DNA from: 66-474 sp040255405
GTDB lineage: Bacteria; Pseudomonadota; Gammaproteobacteria; Xanthomonadales; Rhodanobacteraceae
DNA length: 64,000 nt
NCBI GenBank assembly: GCA_040255405.1
Contig: JBDZUX010000009.1
Span: forward strand, 1-64,000
Reading direction: 5' to 3'
The translations under genes and the position numbers were made by a program. Every line of letters begins with the position of its first letter. Position 1 is the stretch's first letter. Below the pieces are notes generated by a model that did no database searches, had not been told where the DNA came from, and saw only the letters and a list, made by a program, of their open reading frames with translations. Below, one piece after another: positions 7,462 through 17,801 of this stretch.

Positions 7462-8765
7462 GCAAGCAGCTTCCGCACCCGGCCGATCGCGTCCACGAAG
7501 GCGTCGATCTCGGCTTCGGTATTCCAGAACGCCAGCGATGCGCGGCAGGTGGCGGCAACGCCGTAAAACTGCATCAGCGGGTGCGCGCAGTGGTGGCCGG
7601 AACGGACGGCCACGCCCTCCTGGTCGAGCAGCGTCGCCAGGTCGTGTGCATGCGCGCCCTCGATCAGGAACGAAATGACCGCGGCCTTGCCGGGCGCCTT
7701 GCCGAAGATGCGCATGCCCGGAATGGCCTCGAGCCGCGGCGTCGCGTACTCCAGCAATTCGCGTTCGCGCGCCGCGATGTTGGCCATGCCGATGGTTTCG
7801 AGATAGTCGATCGCGGCGCCGAGCCCGGCAAATCCGGCGGTGTTCGGCGTGCCGGCTTCGAACTTGTGTGGCGAATCGGCGAACGTGGTGCCCTCGAACG
7901 AAACGGTGCGAATCATTTCGCCGCCACCGAAGAACGGCGGCATCGCTTGCAGGGTTTCGCGCCGCGCCCACAGCGCGCCGGTGCCGGTCGGGCCGCACAT
8001 CTTGTGGCCGGTGATGCAGTAGAAATCGCAGCCGATGGATTTCACGTCGATGGGCAAATGCGGCGCGGCTTGCGAGCCGTCGACCAGCAACGGGATGCCG
8101 CGCTTGCTGCATTCGCGCGCCAGTTCCTTCACCGGGTTGACGGTGCCCAGCACGTTGGACACGTGCACCACGCCAGCGAACTTCACCTCGGGGGTCAACG
8201 CCTCGATGAACTTTTCGACGATCAGTTCACCCGATTCGGTGATCGGCGCAACCTCGAGGTGCGCACCCGTGAGCTTGCACACCAGTTGCCACGGCACGAT
8301 GTCGGCGTGATGCTCCATCGCGGTGACCAGCACCGCGTCGCCGGGCTTGAGCCGCGGCAACAGGAAACTGTAGGCAACCAGGTTGGTGGCCATCGTGGTG
8401 CCGGACGTCAGCACGATTTCGTCGCGATGGTTGGCACCCATGAACGCCGCCAGCTGGTCGCGTGCACCCTCGTAAAGCGCGGTCGCCTCTTCACCCAACT
8501 GATGCACCGCGCGCGATACGTTGGCGTTGTGTTCGCGGTAGAACATATCGACCGCCTCGATCACCTGCCGCGGCTTCTGCGAGGTGTTGGCGCTATCGAG
8601 ATACACCAGCGGCTTGCCGTGCACGGTGCGTTGCAGGATCGGGAAATCCTCGCGCAGCTTGACCCAATCGACGGCCTTCGCTTTTTCCCCATCCGCCCCT
8701 CGGGCCCCTTCCCGCGCACGCGGGGGAGGGTTGGGGCGGGGGGCCATCTTGCCTCGCGCGCTCAT
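7458..8765 (-). CDS. sufS: SufS cysteine desulfurase
   Basis: A 435-residue PLP enzyme that removes sulfur from cysteine as a persulfide and feeds the SufBCD scaffold. The PLP lysine is Lys255 (ITGHKMCGPTG) and the persulfide cysteine is Cys393 (SGHHCAHPLM), in the short-loop arrangement of group II (SufS/CsdA) desulfurases. The first 30 or so residues (APRPNPPPRAREG and following) are not part of the family. They are encoded by a dispersed DNA repeat, and normal homology starts near VDWVKLREDFPIL (residue 32). The ATG at 8765 overlaps the sufD stop (ATGA), which favours this start despite the odd leader. No sufE gene is seen in the window. Confidence 0.95.
   Translation of the reverse strand: MSARGKMAPRPNPPPRAREGARGADGEKAKAVDWVKLREDFPILQRTVHGKPLVYLDSANTSQKPRQVIEAVDMFYREHNANVSRAVHQLGEEATALYEGARDQLAAFMGANHRDEIVLTSGTTMATNLVAYSFLLPRLKPGDAVLVTAMEHHADIVPWQLVCKLTGAHLEVAPITESGELIVEKFIEALTPEVKFAGVVHVSNVLGTVNPVKELARECSKRGIPLLVDGSQAAPHLPIDVKSIGCDFYCITGHKMCGPTGTGALWARRETLQAMPPFFGGGEMIRTVSFEGTTFADSPHKFEAGTPNTAGFAGLGAAIDYLETIGMANIAARERELLEYATPRLEAIPGMRIFGKAPGKAAVISFLIEGAHAHDLATLLDQEGVAVRSGHHCAHPLMQFYGVAATCRASLAFWNTEAEIDAFVDAIGRVRKLLA
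8693..8745. repeat. Dispersed CCCTCTCCCGC-type repeat inside the sufS 5' end
   Basis: On the minus strand, 8736-8720 reads CCCCAACCCTCCCCCGC, followed by GTGCGCGGGAAGGGG. It matches the repeat inside metG (39011-39027) at 15 of 17 positions. It is translated as the proline/arginine-rich SufS leader. Confidence 0.65.
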
Positions 8766-10077
8766 GCCTGGGCCTCCGGCAATTGCTCGGCCAGCAACGC
8801 TTCGCAGAATTCACGCAATGGCGCGGACCGGATGCCATCCAGCGTCACGGCGCAGAACGCCCGCACCAGCATGCGCCGCGCCACGTCCAGCGGAATCCCG
8901 CGGGAACGCAGGTAGAACAAGACGCCCTCGTCGAGCTGCCCGACCGTGGCGCCATGGTTGGCCTTGACCTCGTCGGCATAGATCTCCAGCGCCGGGCGTG
9001 TGTCGATTTCGGCCGTCGGCGACAGCAGCAGGTTCTTGTTGTAGAAACTGCCGTCGGAACCATCGGCGCCGGGCTCCACCAGGATTCGGCCGTGCACCAC
9101 GCCGCGCGCGCGATCGCCGGCCACGCCGCGCCACAACGAATCACTCAGCGTATCGCGCCCCCGATGGGTCACCAGGACTTCGCTGTCGCAATGCTGGCGG
9201 CCGTCCAGCACGAACGCACCGCGGCTGGCGAAACGCGCCCGCGCGCCGGCAAGGTCCACGCGCAATTCATGGCGTGCAAGTTTGCCGCCCACTTCAAGCG
9301 CATGGAAATCGAGTGTCGCATCATCGTGCAATACGCAGTCGGTACGCCGAAGCAGCGTCGCGTCCTGCGACGCGCGCTGGACCACCGTCCAGCCGAGCTG
9401 CGCATTGGCACGCAGCGTGACGCCGCGCACGAGGTTCGCGAGATGCCCCGACGTTTCGTCGCCCACGTGATGTTCGATGACGGCGAGCGAAGCGCCCTCG
9501 CCCAATTCGATCAGGTCGCGCAAATGCCACGCGACCGCGCTGCCGGCGCTCATGCCGACATGCACGACGCGAAACGGTTGGTAAGCGTGCACGCCGTCGG
9601 CCACCCGCACGATCAGGCCGTCTGCGGCGAGCGCGCGATTCAGCAGCGTCAGGCCATCCTCATCGTCGTCTGCGCGCGCCGCCAGCAGGAAGCGCAGCGG
9701 TTCGGATTGATGTCGCAGGGCCTCCGACAGCGGCTGGAGGGTGATGCCGTCCTGCAGGTCGCCCAGCCGCGACAAATCGGCGCGAAACGCGCCATTCACG
9801 AATACGGCGCGCGGACCCTCGCAACCGTCCAGCCGCAGCAGGTCATCCGGGACGGAACGGCTCGCGGCGTCCTCGTCACGCGGTGCATAGGCGCGCTGCT
9901 GCAGCGCGCGCAACGCGGTGTATTTCCACAACTCGTTGCGCGCTTCCGGGAGCCCGCGATCGATGAACGCCTGCAGCGCGTCGCGGCGCGTCTCATCCAG
10001 CCATGCCAGCCCGCTGCCGGGCAGTCCCGAGACGGCCGCCGCCTGCATCGACTTGACGAATGGCGTTGCCGGGGTGC

Positions 10078-10081
<4 letters not shown>
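8762..10081 (-). CDS. sufD: SufD, Fe-S scaffold subunit
   Basis: A 439-residue protein of the SufB/SufD beta-helix family; with SufB and SufC it forms the SufBC2D scaffold. The conserved C-terminal block is present: SFYNKNLLLSPTAEIDTRPALEIYADEVKANHGATVG, in which the His of KANHGATVG is the conserved family residue. It is followed by the helical FYLRSRGIPLDVARRMLV segment that docks SufC. The N-terminal helical region (ELWKYTALRAL) is typical of SufD. The start is taken as GTG at 10081, which overlaps the sufC stop as GTGA; an internal ATG would lose the first 11 residues. It is part of the sufB-C-D-S run. Confidence 0.94.
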
Positions 10082-10842
<761 letters not shown>

Positions 10843-10861
10843 TTCGTTCCCTTTGCTTTGA

Positions 10862-11068
10862 GCCTCTCTCCCGACGGAAGAGGGGTTGTGTAGCGCCGGG
10901 CGCGCAGCGCTGGTGTGAAACTCGCGAGCAATCATCCTTGGTGCTGACGCCGGTGCGGCCATCCTGGGCCGCCCGTTCGAAGCGGCGCGTGATGCCACAG
11001 GCATCGCGCAAACGCCGCTTCCCACCCTCATCCGCCCTTCGCGCGCCTTCTCCAGACGGGAGAGGGAA
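10862..11068. repeat. Repeat-rich spacer between sufB and sufC
   Basis: A segment bounded by CTCTCCCG on one side and CGGGAGAG on the other (inverted ends). It includes CCCTCATCCGCCCTTCGCG near 11025, of the same CCCTCTCCCG-type repeat seen in sufS and metG. No coding potential. It may form an intra-operon hairpin that affects sufB versus sufC levels. Confidence 0.5.
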
Positions 11069-11074
11069 ACAACG

Positions 11075-12514
<1,440 letters not shown>

Positions 12515-12525
12515 CAGGTTCTCCT

Positions 12526-12957
12526 TTATGCGCTTGCGCCGTGCGCGTGGGTGGGCTGGCGCCGCAACATGTCGGCCAGGCTCACGCCGCGCAGCGCTTC
12601 ACTGATCGCGGCGCCGATGCCCTGCCAGTCACGTGCCACGGCGCAGTACGACTGGCGCGCACAACCCGCGTGGCCGATGCTGCATGCGGTCAAGCCGATG
12701 GGCCCGTCCAGCGCCTCCACGATTTCCGCCAGCGAAATGTTTTGCGCGGGCCGGGCGAGTCGATAACCGCCTGCCGCGCCGCGGAACGATTCCACCAACC
12801 CGGCACGCGCAAGCCGCTTCAGCAACTTGCTGACGGTCGGCAACTCCAGGTGCGCTTCCTCGCCGACCTGCGCCGCCGGCAACACTTCGCCGGGATGGCG
12901 CGCAAGGCAGGCCATCACGACGGATGCGTAATCGGCAAGACGGCTGACGCGGAGCAT
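12526..12957 (-). CDS. Rrf2-family SUF-operon regulator (IscR-like)
   Basis: A 143-residue transcription factor. It has an N-terminal winged helix (MLRVSRLADYASVVMACLA, then LELPTVSKLLKRLARAGLV as recognition region and GAAGGYRLARP as wing) and three cysteines spaced C-x6-C-x5-C (CSIGHAGCARQSYC). This fits a labile [2Fe-2S] ligand set like that of IscR. Heading the suf genes, it matches the gammaproteobacterial/Xanthomonas-type SUF regulator subfamily. The likely action is repression of its own operon when clusters are plentiful. The ATG at 12957 is preferred; a TTG at 12975 is in frame. A palindrome over its own promoter is listed separately. Confidence 0.9.
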   Translation of the reverse strand: MLRVSRLADYASVVMACLARHPGEVLPAAQVGEEAHLELPTVSKLLKRLARAGLVESFRGAAGGYRLARPAQNISLAEIVEALDGPIGLTACSIGHAGCARQSYCAVARDWQGIGAAISEALRGVSLADMLRRQPTHAHGASA

Positions 12958-12979
12958 GCGTGCGTTCGGCTGCAAATGG

Positions 12980-13016
12980 GTACCAATATGGTACTGTTTA
13001 CAGCGCCACGCCGCAA
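12980..13016 (-). promoter_or_regulatory. suf promoter with an overlapping palindromic operator
   Basis: On the minus strand, TTGCGG (13016-13011), a 17-bp spacer and TACCAT (12993-12988) form a sigma70-like promoter. The 15-bp palindrome GTACCA-ATA-TGGTAC (12980-12994) covers the -10 box. This is the expected geometry for autorepression by the Rrf2 protein encoded just downstream. The binding itself is inferred. Confidence 0.55.
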
Positions 13017-13036
13017 GGCGATTGACCCTGCGCTGG

Positions 13037-13900
13037 TTACGCGACCTTCGTCCGATGCATCAGGATCGCGAGGAGATCGGCAATGCGATCGCGCAGTTCG
13101 CGGCGATCGCAGATCATGTCGATCGCGCCATGCTCCAGCAGGAATTCCGAACGCTGGAAACCTTCCGGCAGTGTTTCGCGCACGGTCTGCTCGATCACGC
13201 GCGGACCGGCGAATCCGATCAGCGCCTTCGGCTCGGCGATGTGGACGTCGCCCAGCATCGCGAGACTGGCCGACACGCCGCCGGTGGTCGGATGCGTGAG
13301 CACCACGACGTACGGCAGCCCGGCCGCGCGCAGGCGCGCAAGTGCGGCGGAAGTCTTGGCCATCTGCAGCAGCGATTGCAGGCCTTCCTGCATGCGTGCG
13401 CCGCCGGTGGCGGTGAAGCACACGAGCGATGCCTTCTCGCGCAGCGCGGCCTCGGCCGCGCGGGTGAATTTTTCGCCCACCACCGAGCCCATCGAGCCGC
13501 CCATGTAGCCGAACTCGAACGCGCAGGCGATGACGGGAATGGTTTTCAACGTGCCCTTCACCGAGACCAGCGCGTCCTTCTCGCCGGTAGCCTTTTGCGC
13601 GGCGAGGATACGGTCCCGGTATTTCTTGGAGTCCTTGAATTTCAACACGTCGACCGGCGACAGGCCCACGTCGAGTTCGTCACCGCCTTCGTCGAGGAAC
13701 GCCGCGAGCCGCGCGCGCGCGCCGATGGCATGGTGATGCCCGCACTTCGGACACACCATGAGGTTGCGTTCCAGTTCGGGGCGGTACAGCCCGATCCCGC
13801 AACCGGAACACTTTTCCCACACGCCTTCGGGCACCTTGCCGCGAATGGGGGCGCCTTCGGTGCGGATCTTGGGCGTGGTCAGCTTCTGCAACCAGGACAC
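13037..13900 (-). CDS. accD: Acetyl-CoA carboxylase carboxyltransferase beta subunit
   Basis: A 287-residue protein which, with AccA, transfers the carboxyl group from biotin to acetyl-CoA to make malonyl-CoA. An N-terminal zinc ribbon has Cys31, Cys34, Cys50 and Cys53. The crotonase-like core shows the GGSMGSVVGEK, TATGGARMQEG, HPTTGGVSAS and IGFAGPRVIEQT signatures. Length is typical. The start appears to be GTG at 13900 (reading MSWLQKL), with AGGAACC upstream. In pseudomonads accD follows trpF directly; here trp and oxidase genes lie between them. Confidence 0.96.
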   Translation of the reverse strand: MSWLQKLTTPKIRTEGAPIRGKVPEGVWEKCSGCGIGLYRPELERNLMVCPKCGHHHAIGARARLAAFLDEGGDELDVGLSPVDVLKFKDSKKYRDRILAAQKATGEKDALVSVKGTLKTIPVIACAFEFGYMGGSMGSVVGEKFTRAAEAALREKASLVCFTATGGARMQEGLQSLLQMAKTSAALARLRAAGLPYVVVLTHPTTGGVSASLAMLGDVHIAEPKALIGFAGPRVIEQTVRETLPEGFQRSEFLLEHGAIDMICDRRELRDRIADLLAILMHRTKVA

Positions 13901-13960
13901 GAGGGGTTCCTGCCGGATTCCGCCGCCAAGGATACAACGGGCAAGGCCCGGCTGCCTCGC

Positions 13961-14548
13961 CTAGCGCGATGGCGTACGGTCCATCGTCATGCGGCCCCAT
14001 ATCAGGTTCCACGCCACCATCAAGCTGATGGCGGCGCCGACCCCGAGCATGATTTTGCCGAGCCATTGCTGGTCGCCCAGCAGATAGTTGCTGCACAGGC
14101 GCTGGGGTGAAGCCAGATACAGCCAACCCAACCGGAACGCGGTGGCGATCACCTCCACCAGGAACACGCCGCGCACCACGAAGCCCGCGCTCGGCCAACT
14201 GATCGAAAGCGGCAATCCGATCAGCAGGGGCACGCTCGCGAATTTCGCCAGTTCGACCCAGGCCACCTCCAATGCCGCGTCCATGGCCCGCGGCAACATC
14301 CACGCCATCGCTGCCAGCGAGACCAGGACGATGCCGCTGATACCGTTGCGGTTCCATCCGGCCAGCCCATCGACAACGCGACCCGGCAGCAGCGGCCGCA
14401 GCCACCAGCCGGCCAGCGCCAGCAGCGGAATCTGGGCCAGCATCTGCAATGTCATGCTGGCTTCGAGTCCATGGCGTACCGGCGGCAATCCCAACACGCA
14501 CCAAAGCGCCAAACCGCGCCACAGATGCCGGTTCCGCCACAAGTTCAT
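13961..14548 (-). CDS. Small polytopic membrane protein of the oxidase cassette (unknown)
   Basis: A 195-residue hydrophobic protein not assigned to a named family. Four to five membrane spans are visible, roughly at residues 10-25, 35-52, 68-88, 98-120 and 160-185. WLRPLLPG and NRNGISGI loops lie between them. Its ATG overlaps the stop of the SCO gene (ATGA), so it is translated with a copper-chaperone gene and lies last in the oxidase cassette. This suggests an assembly factor or accessory subunit. No heme or copper motif (paired His or CxxxC) is seen. A real gene by coupling and codon use; function unknown. Confidence 0.75.
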   Translation of the reverse strand: MNLWRNRHLWRGLALWCVLGLPPVRHGLEASMTLQMLAQIPLLALAGWWLRPLLPGRVVDGLAGWNRNGISGIVLVSLAAMAWMLPRAMDAALEVAWVELAKFASVPLLIGLPLSISWPSAGFVVRGVFLVEVIATAFRLGWLYLASPQRLCSNYLLGDQQWLGKIMLGVGAAISLMVAWNLIWGRMTMDRTPSR

Positions 14549-15162
14549 TGCGGCATGCCCCGGAGCACGTAGCGCGCTGCGTCGGCGGGGGCGTCCCAGT
14601 CCATGATCGCAACGAGCCGCCCTTCCGGGTCGACCACCGCGATCGCGGCGTTGTGGACGAAGCCCCCCAGTCCGTCGGGAATCGCCGTGACCCCGAACGC
14701 CCGCATGAGCGCATCGAGTGCCGCGGGAGTCGCCGGACGCGCCGCGATCCAGCCGGCGCCCCGGGACCCCGATCGCTGCTGGTAGGCCGCAAGTTGTTCG
14801 GGACCGTCGCGCGCCGGATCGAAACTGATACTGAGCAAGACCACCTTGTCATCGGCAATCGGCCTCGCCAATCGGTCCTGCAGCCGTGCGAATTCGCCGC
14901 CCTGCACCGAACAATAGGTCGTGCAGCGGGTGTAGATGAATTCCACCAGCAGCCAGCGGCCGCGCAGGCCGGCGAAGTCGATGGTCCGGCCATCGGCGGC
15001 CTGCAGCGGCACCTGCGGCAGCACGCGTGGATGCTCGCGCACGTCGATGCGGCGCGCGGTTTCTGAAGTGAATGCCCGGAACCCGTCGGTCGCGGCGGCG
15101 AGCGCCGCAATTCCGGCCGCAAGGATCAGCAGGCTAGCCAGCAGCGTTCGTAGTACCGACAC
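14545..15162 (-). CDS. SCO1/SenC-family copper chaperone
   Basis: A 205-residue membrane-anchored thioredoxin-fold protein. A single N-terminal helix (about residues 5-24) is followed by the copper site, with Cys80 and Cys84 in RCTTYCS and His170 in GFVHNAA. SCO proteins deliver copper or act as thiol reductants for the CuA centre of oxidase subunit II, which fits the CuA-bearing subunit two genes upstream. The start is GTG at 15162, 29 bp inside the end of the oxidase subunit I gene; no in-frame ATG is available nearby. The overlap with the next gene is ATGA. Confidence 0.88.
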   Translation of the reverse strand: MSVLRTLLASLLILAAGIAALAAATDGFRAFTSETARRIDVREHPRVLPQVPLQAADGRTIDFAGLRGRWLLVEFIYTRCTTYCSVQGGEFARLQDRLARPIADDKVVLLSISFDPARDGPEQLAAYQQRSGSRGAGWIAARPATPAALDALMRAFGVTAIPDGLGGFVHNAAIAVVDPEGRLVAIMDWDAPADAARYVLRGMPQ

Positions 15163-16705
15163 CGACGACTCCGGGTGACGGCGATGGCACCGGCACCGGT
15201 TCCGGAACCGGCTCCGGGACGGACTCCGGCACTGGCGATGGCGACGGGGGCTTCAACAGGCCGACAGCGATCCGGGTCGCGAAGTACAACATCGCGACGA
15301 CCACCAGGATCGCGCCGATCGATCCGAGCTTGTCGGTGAACGTCCACGCGGGGAGGTGCTCGGCCATGCGCCGTGGCACGCTTTGGCGTCCGGCATCGAG
15401 GAACGCCACCAGGAAAGTCAATCCGCCGATCACGTATACCGGGAAGCCGACGCGGTCGGCCGTCGAGTTGGCCGGCGCCCGCACCCGTTCGCCGACGAGG
15501 TGGTACATGAAGGCGAGCACCATCGCGAGCACGCCCAGCAGCAGGTAGAAATGAAAATGACCCGGTACCCATTGGGTATTGTGCATCACGCGGTTCACGC
15601 GGATGGTGCTGTCGAGGACGGCGCCGAACCCGCCGGCCACCCAGCCGAACAACGACAGCAGCAGCAACCGGGGCGGCATCGTCCAGCGCATGTTCGCGCG
15701 ATACAGGTTGGTGAACGCGCCCCACGCGGTCACCACCACCACCGGAAAACCGGAAGTCCACGAAACGATCTGGCCCATGGCCAGGAACCAGTGCGGTGCG
15801 GCGTAATCCATCAGCAGGTGGTGCGGGAACACGATGATCACGAACACCGTGGTCGCGGCCCAACCCCACAGGAACACGCGCGAGAGCGGATACGGCTTGC
15901 CGGTGTAGCGCGACAGCAACTCGTAGATCGCGATCACGCCCATGTAGATCGCGGCGTTGATGTACATGTGCCCGAACCAGTAGATCAGCGTCTTGGTGGA
16001 CAGCGCATCCAGCGCGACCTGCGGATAGAAGATGTTGATCAGGCTCATCACCAGCACGACCGCGCCGGCGAGGATGCCGAGCGAGTTGGCGATGATCATG
16101 CTGGTGCTCGCCACCACGGTCTTGGGGTGATCCGGGTCGACCTTGCCGCCGAACAGCCACTGCCAGCCCATCGCCCGGCCGAGGTTGCCGTACACCTTGA
16201 TGATCCCGGCGGCCGCGTCGAGGTAGAAGATCAACTCGCCGACGCCGATCAGCAGGTACCCGAGCATGAACAGCGCCGAGGCATGCGACCCCCACATGCC
16301 CACGCCGTGGGTGGGCAACGGGTACAGGAACGTCCACAGTGCCGCGTAGCCGCCGCCGAAGATCGCGCCGATGATGCACAGCGCGCCCAGCAGGAACAAC
16401 ACGTAGTTGGCGACGAATGCCCACAGGTGCAACGTGACGTACTTGCGCAGGAAGAACCACATCACCGCGGTGCTGGCCATCACCATGGTGCCGACCATGC
16501 CGGCCCCGTGCATCGACAGGAGCTTGTAGAACATGGCAGGCGGCACCTCGAGCCAGCCGGCCTGCGCCGAACGCATGGTCAACCCGATCAGCATCATCAA
16601 CACGAACAGCGCCAGTGCCGAAACGAGGTACAGGTTGAGCGCGGCCCGATTGCGACCAACCAGGCGTTCGTCCTGCGGGTACAGGGTGGTGGATGCCATG
16701 GTCAT
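15134..16705 (-). CDS. Heme-copper oxidase superfamily subunit I (divergent, no active-site Tyr)
   Basis: A 523-residue subunit with about 12 membrane helices. All six metal-ligand histidines can be placed: His66 (SMHGAGM, low-spin heme), His246 (WFGHMYIN, CuB), His295 and His296 (FPHHLL, CuB), and His383 and His385 (PGHFHFY, high- and low-spin hemes). The helix-VI motif of oxygen reductases, HPEVY or HPxVY, is replaced by HMYIN, leaving Asn250 where the cross-linked Tyr should be. The cbb3-type alternative Tyr before the helix-VII HH pair is also absent (VFVIIVFPHH). It may be an NO reductase or a variant oxidase. The C-terminus is a PVPEP-repeat tail. GAGGAGG precedes the ATG. Confidence 0.85.
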   Translation of the reverse strand: MTMASTTLYPQDERLVGRNRAALNLYLVSALALFVLMMLIGLTMRSAQAGWLEVPPAMFYKLLSMHGAGMVGTMVMASTAVMWFFLRKYVTLHLWAFVANYVLFLLGALCIIGAIFGGGYAALWTFLYPLPTHGVGMWGSHASALFMLGYLLIGVGELIFYLDAAAGIIKVYGNLGRAMGWQWLFGGKVDPDHPKTVVASTSMIIANSLGILAGAVVLVMSLINIFYPQVALDALSTKTLIYWFGHMYINAAIYMGVIAIYELLSRYTGKPYPLSRVFLWGWAATTVFVIIVFPHHLLMDYAAPHWFLAMGQIVSWTSGFPVVVVTAWGAFTNLYRANMRWTMPPRLLLLSLFGWVAGGFGAVLDSTIRVNRVMHNTQWVPGHFHFYLLLGVLAMVLAFMYHLVGERVRAPANSTADRVGFPVYVIGGLTFLVAFLDAGRQSVPRRMAEHLPAWTFTDKLGSIGAILVVVAMLYFATRIAVGLLKPPSPSPVPESVPEPVPEPVPVPSPSPGVVGVGTTNAAG

Positions 16706-16762
16706 ACGCCTCCTCGTTCGGCAAGGCCGCGCCGCGCCGGCGCACGACCGGCGGGCGCGACA

Positions 16763-17683
16763 TCATGGGTTGCGTTGCGCTGCCACGTCCTTCGCCGTCA
16801 CTGCCGGGGCACTGTTGCCCCAGCTCGCCCGCTCGTGGTTGATCACGGCGGCGACCTCGTCATCGCTGAGCTGGCTGGCCCAGCCCGGCATTTGCGCCGG
16901 ATAGGTCTTGCCGTTGATCACGCGTCCGTGGGTGCCGTGCAGGACCGTGCGGATATGGTCCACGGGATCGGCTGCCAACACCACGGGATCGCCCGCCAGC
17001 GGCGGGAACACGTTCGGCATGCCCTCGCCATTGGCCTGATGGCACACTGTACATTTGTCGGCATACACCTTGGCGCCCAGCGCGGCGCCGGACAGCTCCG
17101 GTGTGGCGGCCACCACATTGACGGCCGCCGGACCGGAAACGGCCGCATTGCTGGCGACGACCTGCAGCTTTTGCGCCATTTCCGCGTGCATCAGTCCGCA
17201 GTACTCGAGGCACTGCACGGTGTAGGTGCCGGGCGTATCGAAGGTGTACAAGAGCTTGTTGGTGTAACCCGGCATGGCCTGGGTCTGCGTCACGATGCGC
17301 CCGTCGGGGGCGTACAGGGCAAAGTCGTGGTTGACGTCGTCGCTGGTGACGCGGAACTCCACCACACTGCCTGCCTCGACGGTTTCAGGCTTGATCTGCC
17401 ACGACCACTGACGCCCGACCACCTCGACGACCTGCTGCGCGTCGAGGGTGCCCTTTTGCGGCGGAATGGGAAAGTGTCGCAACGTCGCCCAGCTGCCAAC
17501 CACGAACCCGACGAACAGGATCACGAACAGCCACGCCTGCAGCACGTGCGACACATGCGTGGCCTTGCGGGTCGCCTGGTCGTCGGCGGGCTTGCCTGCC
17601 TGCACGATCACGAAAATGAACCCCAGCGCGATCAATCCGGCGCCGACCAGCCAGATCGTCCATACGACATCTTGCAGGACCAT
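16763..17683 (-). CDS. Oxidase subunit II with CuA and a fused cytochrome c domain
   Basis: A 306-residue subunit that receives electrons from a soluble donor. It has two N-terminal helices (about 8-29 and 47-68), an aromatic QWSWQI patch, then a cupredoxin domain with the full CuA set: His119, Cys158, Cys162, His166 and Met169 (CLEYCGLMHAEM). A C-terminal cytochrome c domain follows, with CTVCH (211-215) and axial Met265 (AQMPGW), as in caa3-type enzymes. The ATG at 17683 has AGGAGG at ideal spacing. It is 57 bp upstream of the subunit I gene and clearly in the same operon. Confidence 0.92.
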   Translation of the reverse strand: MVLQDVVWTIWLVGAGLIALGFIFVIVQAGKPADDQATRKATHVSHVLQAWLFVILFVGFVVGSWATLRHFPIPPQKGTLDAQQVVEVVGRQWSWQIKPETVEAGSVVEFRVTSDDVNHDFALYAPDGRIVTQTQAMPGYTNKLLYTFDTPGTYTVQCLEYCGLMHAEMAQKLQVVASNAAVSGPAAVNVVAATPELSGAALGAKVYADKCTVCHQANGEGMPNVFPPLAGDPVVLAADPVDHIRTVLHGTHGRVINGKTYPAQMPGWASQLSDDEVAAVINHERASWGNSAPAVTAKDVAAQRNP

Positions 17684-17801
17684 GGGCCCCTCCTGCCTCG
17701 TCGCGGGTCGAGGCACTCCTACTACGACATGGCCTGCATGTCAACCACGGCGAAGGCGTCGACCGCACCGTTGGGCGTTTTCGCAAACTCCCGCCGCGAG
17801 A

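Noticed and set aside
15134..17683. Calling the oxidase a standard caa3 or cbb3 cytochrome c oxidase
   Set aside because: Subunit II is caa3-like, but subunit I lacks the HPEVY motif and the cbb3-type Tyr; a generic label would hide this.
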